NCBI GenBank assembly: GCA_963930775.1
Contig: OZ005690.1
Coordinates: 4,386,225-4,450,224, forward strand
Direction: 5' to 3'
Length of the DNA: 64,000 nucleotides
Source of the DNA: Cliona cf. orientalis
Lineage: Eukaryota > Porifera > Demospongiae > Clionaida > Clionaidae
Each line of letters starts with the position of its first letter. The first letter of the stretch is position 1. Below the pieces are notes generated by a model that saw only the letters and a program-made list of their open reading frames with translations, was not told where the DNA came from and did not search any database. This document shows positions 11,212 to 23,472 of the stretch, piece after piece. The translations under genes and the position numbers were made by a program.

Positions 11212-11413
11212 AAATAAGGGAAAGAATTTTGGGTGGGGGGGGGGGGAGGGAGGGGAGGGAGGGGGGAAGAGAACTACCTCAGACTGAGAGTATGACGTTC
11301 CTTGACTCTGCCTCCAATCCTACTCCTTCACAGCCACTCATACCTGCTCTTAATTATTACATGTAACCAATTCTTTATATAGCCATCGGGCTAAGGGTGG
11401 GCGTACAGCAGGG

Positions 11414-11521
11414 TGTTTGTTACCATAAATAGAACTGATGTATCAGGAAATTCCCCTAACCAGATGGTTGTTTGTTACCATAAATAGAACTGATGTACCA
11501 GGAAACTCCCTTAACCAGATA
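11414..11521. repeat. Two-copy tandem repeat, period about 55 bp
   Basis: TGTTTGTTACCATAAATAGA and the following bases occur at 11414 and again at 11469, with only a few substitutions. Confidence 0.8.
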
Positions 11522-11599
11522 GTGGTTAGGTGATAACTGGTCAAATATGTACTGTACCCCACACTATACCATGACTGTGCAGCTTTGGTAACTCCCTGT

Positions 11600-11841
11600 A
11601 AGGCCACTCCAATGAGATTCATTATTTCTCATCACCCGCCCGCCTATTTTTTTGAGCAGCGCTTCTAAACTCATTACTCATTATAATGTCGTCAAAACCT
11701 AACGCTACAAGTGCCATGTATTGTATGACAGTATGGTAAATAATGTGCTAAATTGGATAATGAATGATAATGACCGCCCGCCGCATCCTCCAGGAGATAC
11801 TGAGGTAATGAGAAACAATGAATCTCATTGGAGTGGCCTAA
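11600..11841. mobile_element. MITE with terminal inverted repeats of about 32 bp
   Basis: Starts AGGCCACTCCAATGAGATTC and ends with its complement GAATCTCATTGGAGTGGCCT. Inside each end come TTTCTCA and CCGCCCGCC in inverted order. It is flanked by TA. No coding capacity. Confidence 0.8.
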
Positions 11842-12606
11842 TGTTAGATGTTATTACATGTAGATTGTGGTACCAGATAGGGTATAAATGAGCTACATCA
11901 TTTGATACAGTCCAGTTGGCCAAGTACAATAGGTCAACAAAGCCACAATACATCTACAGCCAGCCAGGCCAGTTGGACAAACCACCTGCTGATGTCAATA
12001 GCATGGAATGAGTCAGCAAAAAGCTATCAAGCCTAGAACCCAAGATAGTCAAAGAAAGTTGCTCTAGTTTAGACTGTCATCACTTCTAGTTAGTGGTTCA
12101 TATACATGTACTGTACCACTTGTAATCGTGTCGAGAACCATTGGTGTCCGAATCATCAATCATCGTGGTCGACAAACAATGCCAATCTCCTGAACGAAAT
12201 GTTTTTGGCGAAATCCACACAATACATACGTTTAAAAGCCTACAAGAAACTATACATAATGAAGCGCTATAAAAGTGCAAAACCCTAGGCACAATAGCAA
12301 TAGCTACTCTGCCTGTTGCAAATTTGCAAGCTGTCTTTTTATAACTTAATAAGCCAGTACTATACACCAGTACTATACAGTGTAGTTGTAGAGTAGCCAC
12401 AAGAATGCACCATACAGATTGCACGGTATTACGTAATAGTACCACGTACATGCCAGATTAGTGGAAAGTAAAGCCAAGAAGCGTAGTTGATGATTGGTGA
12501 AGAGTCAGTCAAATTTTAAGAACTATCATTAGAACTACACACTACTAATCTTGAAGTGAAGCCATCGCTGTCTCTTATATCGCTGTCTCTTATATCGATC
12601 GAGAGC
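11842..12606. other. No recognisable feature
   Basis: No frame here has family resemblance or splice signals. The stretch near 12115-12235 (GAACGAAATGTTTTTGGCGA) may be a very diverged relative of repeat R1. Confidence 0.4.
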
Positions 12607-12930
12607 TCGTTAAGAAGCGAAGAAGGCCATGGTGGTCAGCAAATGTCGCTAGAACTTTTGAACGAAGCGTTTTCAACGAAATCCAGATCTTGAAAATGCT
12701 GTGAAATGACACCTTGATTTATTAACCAGGTATGTAGCAGCTGGCGTGGTAACGGACACACACACACACAGAACGCCTCGCGCATGCACCGAAGGTTAAT
12801 GACATCACCTCATTTTGGACATATAAACCAGGTATATCTGTTAGCACGGTAACAGACACACGTACACATCACCTCATTTTGGACATATAAACCAGGTATA
12901 TCTGTTAGCACGGTAACAGACACACGTACA
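12607..12930 (-). repeat. Repeat R1 copy plus 64-bp tandem duplication
   Basis: 12607-12800 is an inverted, diverged copy of the repeat at 78-316. It is followed by a 64-bp unit (CATCACCTCATTTTGGACAT onwards) present twice, at 12803 and 12867. Confidence 0.65.
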
Positions 12931-13798
12931 CACACACGGACGAATTAAAGCGACCACCGTAACCCTATGGCACACGTGCTGAGGCTTAATAACCTAGAAA
13001 GCTCAAATTTGATTTTTAGTCACTCATAGCTGCTATGGTTCCAGGGATATACAAGTAAGCATTTTAAAATGAAATTCGGTGATAGTGCGAAGTGGTCCCT
13101 TTTCTCAGATCCTGTCACAAATATAACGTGTGTGGCAAGTTCCAGGTAGAGTAGTATTATGATTGTTATTACCGTACCCTCGCGAAAGAGGGTCCACTGC
13201 GGTAAGTATATTCTTTCATTATCCTGCTACATTCGCAGGAAATTCCAAGCTCCGGCTCTTTCCGATATGGGAGGGGCAAGCACACATTGATTGAGTCAGA
13301 AGTGGCCTAGCTATGCTTCACTTTGGCAGCTTACTGCTCAGAACAGAAGGCTTGCTGTAGCTTCTAATGTTGGATCTGTGAAGCAGGAGGCCTAAACTGC
13401 TTAGAAACCAAGTCAGAAGTCCAGGGCTCTTGAGGCCTTGGAATGGTGACAGTTTGAAAATTGGCAACAAAAATCATGTTTAGCGTGAATTGGTCCCTTC
13501 TCTCAGTTCCTTTTGCATTTGCACATACTTACTGGCAATCCAAAATTCTTACATATACACAGTATATTAGAACCCACTAGTGAAGAATTGAGCACCTCCC
13601 ACTAATAAATGGGATGCAAGAGATGCATGATTGATGTCATGTAACTGATTTGTTTGTCCATGACCTCCTTTCATCATCAGGCTGCCCTATGATCATCCCA
13701 TAACCAGTAATTTGCCTACAAAAACTTTGATCACTAAGGGATTGCAAAGAAAGTATGTACATGTAGAACGATATTCATGTATATATATACTCTCCCTT

Positions 13799-13799
<1 letters not shown>
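12931..13799. other. No recognisable feature
   Basis: Non-coding spacer; I see no gene, repeat boundary or RNA signature. Confidence 0.4.

Positions 13800-13887
<88 letters not shown>
13800..13887. repeat. (CT)n microsatellite
   Basis: More than 40 CT units, then a short CA run. It lies directly upstream of the TTTTAG acceptor of the exon at 13937 and would act as its polypyrimidine tract. Confidence 0.95.
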
Positions 13888-13889
<2 letters not shown>

Positions 13890-13936
13890 TCTCACTCACA
13901 CACACACACTCTCCACCTCCCTCCCTTCCCTTTTAG

Positions 13937-14060
13937 GCGTTCCTCCAGCTCTAGGCGTGAACACCGTAGTCATGACGATCGGCCTGGTGAGCGAAATGGT
14001 CAAAGCAGTCACTGCAGCTCCAAGCATCACAGAGACGAAGCAGGAGATGAACTGGTTTTA
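13937..14060 (+). CDS. Candidate exon encoding an RS-like segment
   Basis: After the acceptor CCCTTTTAG, one frame reads RSSSSRREHRSHDDRPGERN and then SSKHHRDEAGDE, resembling the arginine/serine tail of splicing or 3'-end-processing factors. A second frame is open to a TAA at 14061. The 3' boundary is unknown. It could belong with the exon at 8742-8879. Confidence 0.35.
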
Positions 14061-14514
14061 ATTTACGTATGTACATGTACTTTGCCACTAAGGCCACACA
14101 AACTTGAATATTATAGTTCTCGTCATGAAACTAGCAATGTAGTTTGATTGGCCTAATGCCTACAGATCGATTATTACTGTATAAAATGATTAAGTTGAAT
14201 CAATAATAATAATAATTACTAGCTCTTCAGACTCTGAAATAACTATATTATTATAACTATATTACCGAGTCAGATGTTTAAGGCGATCTCCCTGTCCAGA
14301 CGTTTTTTTTCTCTAATACCATAGAGGATATGCATGGGGGGAAATATACCATTGTAATCCTCTCAATGAGTACTTTCTATAGAACACCTTTTCAAAACAA
14401 CTGGGGTAAATTTTTATTTTCAGATTTTTTTTTCTGTACCCCCCATAAATGAAAACTCAATGTCATATCAAAGTGCTTGGAAAAAATAGACATTTTGGTG
14501 CAAGTTTCACGTCC

Positions 14515-14612
14515 GTAGGGGTGTAGAAGCCGAGATATCAATGTCCTAGAAGACCAAAAAAATCGTAAAAAATTCATTTCTAGGACATAGATATCTCGGC
14601 TTCTACACCCCC
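14515..14612. repeat. Inverted repeat
   Basis: GGGTGTAGAAGCCGAGATAT near 14517 is matched by ATATCTCGGCTTCTACACCC near 14590, with TCCTAGAA/TTCTAGGA inside and a loop of about 30 bases. Probably a small hairpin transposon. Confidence 0.75.
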
Positions 14613-14934
14613 TAATAATTATTACCCCATAATTATGAATAATGAACATTAGTAATATCCCGGGTAAGCGCCCTTGGGCGCTTAAACATATTATACATCG
14701 TGATTTTGGCCTGCATGCATGGGTGCTTACCTAGCTGGGACATAATTTCTATACGTTTGTATAGAAGCTGCTACATCGACTATTTGAAATGCAACATGGC
14801 CGCTCACCCAGGAGTGGGCGCTTGCCTGGGACACTACGGTGTTCGCTAACTAAACAAGCTACAAATATTGTTACATTGTCAATAATTATGGTTTTTCAAA
14901 CTCAATCTAATGATATTAAGCCTCCAAACTTGAA

Positions 14935-15156
14935 TACCGTATAGCCGGAAATATTGGCGGGCATTAAATTTGGCGGTTGAGCCCCAAATCGCTATTGAAA
15001 GAATATTGGCGGATTTAAATTTGGCGGTTCGGTACGGGATCGCCATACGTATATATGCGAGTAGGAAATTTTGGCGGATTTTAATTTGGCGGTTGTAATA
15101 ATAGACCGCCAAACCGCCAAATTTAATTCCCCGCCAAATTTTCCGGCTATACGGTA
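14935..15156. mobile_element. MITE (GGCGG family), complete
   Basis: Termini TACCGTATAGCCGGAAA and TTTCCGGCTATACGGTA are inverted copies. TTGGCGG/CCGCCAA blocks recur inside. The ends include TA, consistent with a TA target. A half copy is at 4486-4593. Confidence 0.85.
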
Positions 15157-15172
15157 GTTACTTAATCAGATA

Positions 15173-18100
15173 TTAATGGAGATTTTTTGTCTCCGTGACA
15201 GCTGCATAGCAAATACTTCTATTCATCTCAAAGTTCTGTTGTAGCTCTGATATTGCAGTGTAGGCCTCATTTTCTCTCATCTCGAGACCTGCACATAGAA
15301 TATATAAATTTTGAGTAGAGTAGGGTTGGCATATTTCGGACAGCTAAGAAAAGACAGCGTTATATCACAGACAAACGAGCAGCACTAGATCGCGAGTATG
15401 CAACCACAGATAGGCCTAAACATTACCTACTAAACGAGCCCTTAACCGTGGCCCCACGTACTTCCGTTCGTGCAGGGCATGCGCACAAAGTACCGCTGGT
15501 TCCGGAGGTAGAGAACGGACAGTGTCGACCATTACCGGACGAAGGTGAAAAACAACACATAAAAAATCGCGGCTGCGGTTATCAATATATGAGGCATCAA
15601 AATGCATCATGAACAACATCCTTCTTACATCCTGCCTTTAGATTTGAAGATTCACCCAAAAATTGTGAAATAATACATGAATACATAAAGTAATGCAATA
15701 TATGCATTGTCCAGAAACTACCTCTGAAAGTTCTTTACAAAAAAAAATCCGGTTTATGCTTATAATAAGGTCAAAAAATTCTGGAAAAAATTCTAAAAAT
15801 TCTTCATACATTCTAGTATGCACATACCAAATGAAAAAAACATTTATCAAAAATTGATGCCGCTGTGCCATGGTAATAATAGTATAAATCTTAGATGCCA
15901 TGAAAAAACAGCTTCTTGAAAAAAATACGAAAAAGTTGCAACTGTTTAGAGCAGTGTTGTGCAGCTTCTGTGTGGATGCACACCACAAGAAATGAGATAT
16001 AGCTAGTACTTACATGGCCCCTACCTCATGGCGAATGGTGAAAGATTACGTAATACCATTGGCCGTATAAACGTAATTATGTGCGAGGCGTCCAGTAACT
16101 GCCTCCGTCCGATAATACCCTACCCTACTCTATAGCCAATACGTGCTAGATTACAATGAAAGTAAAGGTTGGAAGTAAAATAATATTATACTATAGCTAT
16201 ATAACAAGTATGTTTGATGTCACAATCATGGGTTATTAATGTGACTGAACACTACTAACAGCATGCTATAGTACAATCGAGTGCCAGTTAGTATAGCGCA
16301 TGCGCAGATGAAGACCACACCCCTCACTGGAGGCCAAGAGTACTAAGCTGATCAAACTCACCGAAGTTCTCACTCAGCTCGAACGTCGAATCTAGCTACC
16401 ACCAGACCATGACAAAGAGCAGACATCGCCTCTCGCTTCGCTCGAGGCTCGGTGGCCTGCCGAGCAGGCCTGTCGAAACGCGCGGCGCTTGCGCCGCTCG
16501 CTCGAACTCGAGAATGCATCTCTATGGCCCCTAGGCCTTGGCAACCTCGTTTGTGCACACGGCACAACCAATCGTGAGTCTTCTCAAATTGTAGGAGAGC
16601 GCATCTTTTGTGCCCTCCAGGTTAGGACACGGACTATATAAGAAAATTGATCGTCTGAAAAATATTTTTCGTTGTATATATATAATTAGCAATACTTTTA
16701 CCTGGCATTGCAGTGTAGGCCTCATTTTCTTTTATCTTGAGACCTGCACATAAGTTGACAAAGGATGTGTAAATTTTGAGTATAACAAGTGCTAGATTTA
16801 TAGGGTATCCAACGAAAAAATCAAACTTTCCAAAAGCCGCTCATTTTGCGGCATTTAGCTAGCCTACTGGGACGGTCCCTAAATCTAGAATGACATTGTG
16901 CAAAATTACTCTTACGTGGAGATACAAAAATTTGGCGTTTTTTGGCGAAATTGTCGCGCCAGATGGTTAATATGCTCCAAGCTATGATTTATTGTGGCTG
17001 CCTTACTAAATTGATCGTCCTCATCTAGTGACAGCATGAGGAAGCGTTTACCATACTGTATAACGATGGTACCCCACGTTTTGGCGAATTTTGCCAAAAT
17101 TTGGAGAATAATTAAAGTCTCGATATCTCGGCAAATGAACATGGGGGCGTGACCTGGAGTGAGAATTAGTGTCAGTCCAAGAACGTCTTCGTCCTACCAG
17201 AGTTTTGAGAAGTATTGAAAAACTTCAGTTTTTTGTGTGGAAACCCTAAGATTTAGTTTAGCAATGAAAGTCGCTAAAGGTTCGAAGTATTATTATATCA
17301 TACTAGCTATTTGCAAGAATTTACCTGGCATTGCAGTGTAGGCCTCATTTTCTCTCATTTCAAGACCTGCATGCACATAATAATTATTATAAACATTCAT
17401 TATCCAGAATTTAATAGACTATAATATGAAGAAGTAAGTTGGAAGTTCATTGACAAGATACCTGGCATTTTTGTTGAAATTTCATATACTAGGGCAATGT
17501 TGCCGGTTTTCCATCTTGAAACTATACTTTCTTTTAAGTCATTATCATAATTATCATAAGAATCTGCATGATGGTGTAATTAATTTCATTAGATGTATAT
17601 GAAAAGAGCTACAAGGATAGAAGTATGTATGGTATTATGCTTGAAAGTGTATTATTATGGCAAAAAAGAAGCATGCAGAACAGTATAAAAAAAGGGAATG
17701 TGCAGGCGTATTTGTAATAATTATTATAAGCATTGTGTACAATTAACTTAAAGATCTTCAGTGCCATGATCTTTGGTGTATCCCAACACTATTTATGTCT
17801 ATATGCAATAGTAATTTTTCAACATGACTGTTACATTAATTTATTGCCTATTTTTATTTACCCTTTGATTGATGGTGAGAGGTTTTTGCTCCAATTTTTG
17901 TCCTCCAACAGTTACAGTGCACTATAAAGGCAACCACTGATAACAACACCACCATCAGCAGGGAAATGGAAACGACTATTCCGGCAATGGTTCCTACAGG
18001 AACATCTTTTGTTTGTAAATCTGCATAATAAAGGTATAATAATATTATTATGTTGAGTATACCTAAAATCTGATACGATTGTAACTTAATTCTTCTTATC

Positions 18101-19301
18101 TGAATCACCTTTTGGAACTGGCTGATGAGTGGAAGTGGAAGTAAAAGGATTAGAGGAATAAGTGATGAAATCCTCTGAGCCAATTTGTATGTCACACCGT
18201 GCTCCAGTAAACCCAGGGACACACTGTGAGCAGTCTATGCCTGTGAAATTCTCAGCACAAACTGCTCTTGATGTGAGATCCATTGTTAGGAAACCATACA
18301 TGCCAGTGTAGTTCATCCTCACTGACTCTTTTCCCACGGGAAGGTTATGGTTGACTAAGAGAGTGTCCACCAGATCATCAACAGTGACTTTGTCATTATC
18401 CACAGCATTGATAAACAGTTGGACTCCCTGCAAAAATTAATGATTATGATGCTAAGCCTATTCAATTTATTATTATTAAAGTGTCAACAGCTATACTGCG
18501 GACAGTACCATTACTGTTAGCTACCAGCTGCATGATACTGATATAATAATAGATAGACTTATACGACCAGATCCATGGCATGGATGAGATCTGAGCTGAT
18601 TTAAACAGTATATTTGTTCATATCATGCATTCCTATCGTAGCAACCGCCCATGCATAATACTATAATTATAGTATAAGTATTATGTGAACATAATTGCAC
18701 GATGACCATGAATATCGTCAGGAGTTAAAATTTAATGCATATGGTTGGCCTCATTCCCAGGTTCTCCCCCTATAGCTCCTCTTTGTTTTGTATACCCGTG
18801 ATTTTGGAACAAGGCTAGTACCAGTTCAAGATTGCACAATGACTATGTATACTGTCAAGCATGTATTACATTATTATGCCGGGTAAGCGCTTGCATTACA
18901 CATGTCATACATGATACACCTGGGACTCATTATAGCGATCAGATTATTTGTTATAGTATTACATTCCAATCATTAGTCAGTCCAGGTAGGATCAGTGGGT
19001 TGTCCAAGCCAAGTACTGTACTCTGAGAGAAATCAATGAAGCTATCATTAAAGTTGGAGTCAGATACTACGTGTCCTGAGTAGTTAGTACATCCTCCAGT
19101 CCCCTCCTCCTTGCTACCAAGTGGTCTTAGACAGTAGTCAAAGTAGGTATCACACAAGAAATTGCTGCATTCTATCGTATTGTGGCGATCACAACAGCCA
19201 TGAGTTTGCCCGATCACACAATCTTGGCATGTTCCTGTTGGGTTGCTATAGCCATAGAGCCTCACCTCAAGAAAGTATAGACCTCCAGTATATGAAATCA
19301 C
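15173..19301 (-). CDS. MNNL/EGF single-pass receptor, 5' end not found
   Basis: Six exons with agreeing phase: 19301-18963, 18427-18109, 18020-17862, 17366-17325, 16743-16702 and 15288-15173 (stop TAA). Exon 1 of the model encodes LYGYSNPTGTCQDCVIGQT, CDTYFDYCLRPLG and IDFSQSTVLGLDNPLILPGL, the pattern of the N-terminal domain of Notch ligands (MNNL) as seen in sponge proteins. Exon 2 continues that domain and ends with an EGF-like motif (CAENFTGIDCSQCVPGFTG, then ARCD) and a P/S/T linker. Exon 3 is a transmembrane helix (IAGIVVSISLLMVVLL). The last three exons make a short cytoplasmic tail, each with NEAYTA. Signal peptide and first exon(s) lie upstream and are not identified. It is probably a cell-surface adhesion or signalling receptor; the ligand is unknown. 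Confidence 0.75.
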
Positions 19302-20908
19302 CTAAAAATAAAATTATAAAGTCTCCAAAATTAATGCTGTAGTTTATTAGGCCGTATTTTAGGAACAAATAATAAGTATAACGTTAAACATAAAACTGAA
19401 AAGTTCAATGTATCCTAAGCCCATCCATGCAATAGTTTAACTTATTGAAGCAGATACATTTAGAATCCAGAATACACCAGAAATCAGTGCTCCTTGATTC
19501 ATTTCTTGATATTCTTGTAGCTTCGAACTGAATCAGATCTATAGTTACTAGCTGTAAAGCAGACTTGTAGTTGATGGTCTGAATTTTGAGCTGGTATTTT
19601 ATACTAGACTTTGTTTCCTGCATGACTATTAATGCATGGTAACAACAGCATGACATTATTACATGCTGAGCATCAGTTCTGGTAGGTGTGTGACCGTTCT
19701 ACTGCAGGGGTATTCGTAGAATATTATAGTGTAAATGAGCATGTAATTTTATCCAGATCCAATAATAAGTTAATAATCCAGGCTTTGTTCCCATTCTATT
19801 CTGAATCAGCTCAACCATCGACTATAAGCTATAGTTACTCTGCATGAAATGTCATTACTAGAATGACATATTCAATGCTGCATAATTAGGCAGCTAACTC
19901 AATGTTGACATTCCTGTGACCTATTTCCTAACTATATCCTTGTTTTATTAGTAGTTGCATATTATAATCTGGGCATTAGTCCCTATGCCATATGCCTATC
20001 TAGATTTCAAGTGTAAGAGGCTCATGTGCTGATATATATGCAGTATGATTCTGATTAAACTTCGCTTCAGTGTTTTTATTGTGCAGCATTAAGTTAAATG
20101 CTAACGCAAAGTTAACACTAGCTGACCTGCTGGGGGACTGGAGTGAGGTATAGATCTAGAGTCTAGTACCAGGTTATCTACCTAATTATTTTCTAGAAAG
20201 AGCTTTAAATTAATGTGTGCACATGTGCATGTACGTGTACGTATGTATCTCAGACTGTTCCGTGTAACATTGTACACGAGATAGTTGGTAATACTGAGAC
20301 TTATAAGTAGTATGCTTTCTACAAAATTAATGTAGTTGTGAGTGCATGTACTTGTATCAAACATGATATTATACAGCGGATTACACATAGTACTACTGTT
20401 ACTCCATATATAAAACAAGCTATATACATGTAAGCTGGGGTGACTCAAAATAATATCTGTCCTTTCACAATGGCAGCTAGATTAAGGCCACAAGCAGCGT
20501 AAGGGTGCATCTCCCCCAAAACTCCCCCCCCTTCTTCAGCCCTCCCCTTCAGTCAGTATAGCCAACTCTGGGTTACTAGTGGCGATGAAAACCATCTGTG
20601 TAGGATGCCATTGGCGGTATGGGGCTGGTGCAGTGGCGTTTCTAGGTAGTTTCTACCTGCGTGCAAGCTAGTAAACAAAGAAAATGAATGTACAAGGATA
20701 TTAACTGATATTTACAACAGCATAATATTTCTAATAGCGTATTAGCGGTACTATATTCCATATAGACAGTATAGTTACTGTCTATGGTAGTGTAGTAAAA
20801 TTTTACGGAAAAAGAGTGTACCGTGAGTGGGTTAATATCTTAGGCAAACAACAAAACTACAAAATTATTAATGCATGTATGCGCCGTAATAAATGAATAG
20901 TGAACGTC
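19302..20908. other. Intergenic or 5' intronic DNA of the MNNL gene
   Basis: The frame at 19405-19656 (minus) is open after a possible CAG acceptor, but it lacks a recognisable domain or signal peptide, so I do not assign it. Nothing else is recognisable. Confidence 0.35.
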
Positions 20909-20986
20909 ACTACTTGGTAGTGACATCTGTGGCAAAATGTAGTGACAGTCACTAATTTTGCCACAGATGTCACTACCAAGTAGTGA
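20909..20986. repeat. Inverted repeat (hairpin)
   Basis: ACTACTTGGTAGTGACATCT followed by GTGGCAAAAT is repeated in inverted form 18 bases later (ATTTTGCCAC then AGATGTCACTACCAAGTAGT). Each arm also contains its own small palindrome, ACTACTTGGTAGT. Probably a MITE core. Confidence 0.85.
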
Positions 20987-21243
20987 TATTCACTTTCATT
21001 TTTTTACGGAGTGTGGCGGGGGCACAGGTGTATGGATTTGGTGCAGATGAACCCATGCACATGCACCCCCTGGCGGCACCACTGGGCTGGTACCCCAGAC
21101 TACAGCACCATATCAGTCAGTCGCATGAATAGTGGCCTTAGTACCTATAGTATAGGCCTGGTTCCTGTCTAAGAAGCTACCACGAGGGTGAAGGTATCAT
21201 CGACTGCTAGACTGGAGTACACTATTTAACTTATAGGTGATAC

Positions 21244-22311
21244 CCTATGGGAGGTGAATAGTGCCAAAATTAGGCACCATGCACTTTCCGGTCATAGAGT
21301 GTAGAGGAGAGGTGTATTATGAAGTGGAGGGGGCATGTTTTGTGTAGTGGAGGCATATTTAGTGAAGTGGAGGGGGTATATATTTGGTGGAGTGGAGGGC
21401 ATGTTTAGTGAAGTGGATAGGATAGTGTATATTTGGTGGAGTGGAGGGGGCATGTTTAGTGAAGTGGATAGGATAGTGTATATTTGGTGGAGTGGAGGGG
21501 GCATGTTTAGTGAAGTGGAGGGGGTGTATTTGGTGGAGTGGAGGGGGGCATGTTTAATGAAGTGGAGGGGGTATATTTGGTGTGGTGGAGGGGGTATATG
21601 CAGAGTGCAGAAGGGTCTATGTTCAGAAGACTTACGAAGTAGAGGGGTGGAGCTGTGGATCTGCACATATGGAATTTCCCTTCCATCAGCTTAGAGTATC
21701 AACAGCCAGCTCTGTTATTTTATCAGAGAATCACCAAGGTTCAAAGTTCATAGTTTAATACTATGGACACACCCGTTGAGTCCCACCCTCTAACCGCATG
21801 CACAGGAGCTTCATCCTTCTCTCTGCTTCAACAAACACACCGCAGTACCCCTCCACTCCATCAATTGCAAAGACATACCCGCCCTAAAACGTATTATCTC
21901 CACTCAAACAAAATGATCTCTCCACTTCACAAAATGTATATACCCCCTCCACTTCATCAAACATAACCCTCCCTTTCACAAATTGTACCCCCCTTAACTA
22001 CATCAACACAGCCCCTCCACTTCACAAAATATACCCCCTCCTCTCCGTCAAAGGAAAACTCTACCCTCACGAATCAGCGCCCCCTCGTCTCTATCAAAAG
22101 AAAAATCCTGCCCCCCTCCACTTCACGAAACAGTGCCCCTTCCTCTCCATCAAAAGAAAAATCCTGCCCCCTCCACTTCGCGAAACAGTGCCCCCTCCTC
22201 TCCATCAAAAGAAAGATCCTACCCCCTCCACTTCATGAAACATCTCCCCTCTACACACCGCAAACAGGAAGTGTATGTCGCCTAATTTTGGCACTCTTCA
22301 CCTCCCATAGG
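21244..22311. mobile_element. Foldback element FB-1 with minisatellite arms
   Basis: Terminal inverted repeats of about 32 bp: left CCTATGGGAGGTGAATAGTG plus CCAAAATTAGGC, and right its complement with two mismatches, ending at 22311. The left arm (about 21298-21600) is a minisatellite of AGTGAAGTGGAGGGGGTATA-type units. The right arm (about 21838-22250) carries CCCCTCCACTTCAC/CTCCATCAAA-type units, the same motif inverted. The spacer (about 21600-21830) holds no gene. Open frames through the arms are by-products of the repeat. Confidence 0.8.
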
Positions 22312-23052
22312 AGTGATCAACATAGGACTAGCTACTACGTATCATGAGTCCAAGTACCTGTATATACTGAGCCAGGGGACAAGCCTCTGGCATGCAGTGA
22401 CAATCGTGCTCAGGAAGTAGATATTAGTTGTAGATCTGAGTCTTGCGGCCAGGGTGGTCCAGCACTCACCCTTCCAGTATCATGCCTTAGCCGCTACAGG
22501 TACATGTAGCTCATCTGCCAGATTGTCATTCAGATCATGAGTATTCGATAATGTACCAGAACATGAACTTCAAGACATTCCTATTGAACTCATTGAACTC
22601 TATATTAATATATGGAATCACATTATGTTAAGATAATACTGCATACATTGAGTGATTGATATAATATAAATTAATAATAGCTACGTAGTGTGTAGTCGTG
22701 CATGTAAGTAGCTTTAGCTGAGTTTTACACCAGTATAATTGTTGATGTCTTAGAGCATAGTACACACTAGTATCATGTAGTATGTATGTATGTAATAATA
22801 TTACTCCCAAAACACTTTATTGTATTGTATAGGGATCACTGAAAGCCGAGAGGAGCCTTCGCCATGCAGCGTGCAGGGACTATACTATGTAATATATATT
22901 ACAATAAGTACGAACATACAATGTCATCACATGCATGTGGCTAATTTAAAAGCAGGACGTTTAAGGTTTCCACAAACACAAAATTTTTAAGGAGTTCTGC
23001 CACTCCCTATAAACAAAGTATAATGTGTGCATGCACTGCTTAGATTTTGTAC

Positions 23053-23240
23053 CAGGTAAAACTTGGGACAAGCCAGCTGCTGCAGCTGCAAACACCTCAG
23101 CTTGCTGGGCATCTCCAAGACTTATGCCAGTGATAGTTACTGTAACAGACTGTGTTGTTATTGTGTCCATAGTTCGTAGGGCTTGAATAGGGCTATTAAA
23201 GAATCCAGATAAGTCAGACCAATTAAAATTCTTCGATTCC
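23053..23240 (-). CDS. Candidate exon, function unknown
   Basis: An open frame between a CTTCTAG acceptor and a CCTG/GTACAA donor encodes about 62 residues, including FFNSPIQALRTMD, SVTVTITGISLGDAQQAEVF and a run of five alanines. It could be part of the extracellular region of a minus-strand gene, but it cannot be linked in phase to the MNNL gene from this window alone. Confidence 0.35.
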
Positions 23241-23472
23241 CTAGAAGTGGTATATACTTTTAGCTTAATATCAGAATTTGCTATATACTACATGATATGC
23301 TATTAGAAATGTGAACCTCTTTTTCACCAACTGACAATAGAAGTTGTTTAGTTTTCTGTTGAGTAGCTATATCAGAACTCCGAAGCCATTGACTGCATGT
23401 GAATGATTTGGTTCAAACTCTGGTGAATGTGGTTGAGTGACGTAAGTTTCTAACGATCAGTGGGTGGAAGAG

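Noticed and set aside
19405-19656. Upstream exon of the MNNL gene
   Set aside because: Open frame after a CAG, but no signal peptide, disulphide pattern or phase-tested link.
21292-21694. Opposed repetitive frames rich in PPPLHQIY or GGVYLVEW
   Set aside because: By-products of the FB-1 minisatellite; no start context, splice sites or domain.
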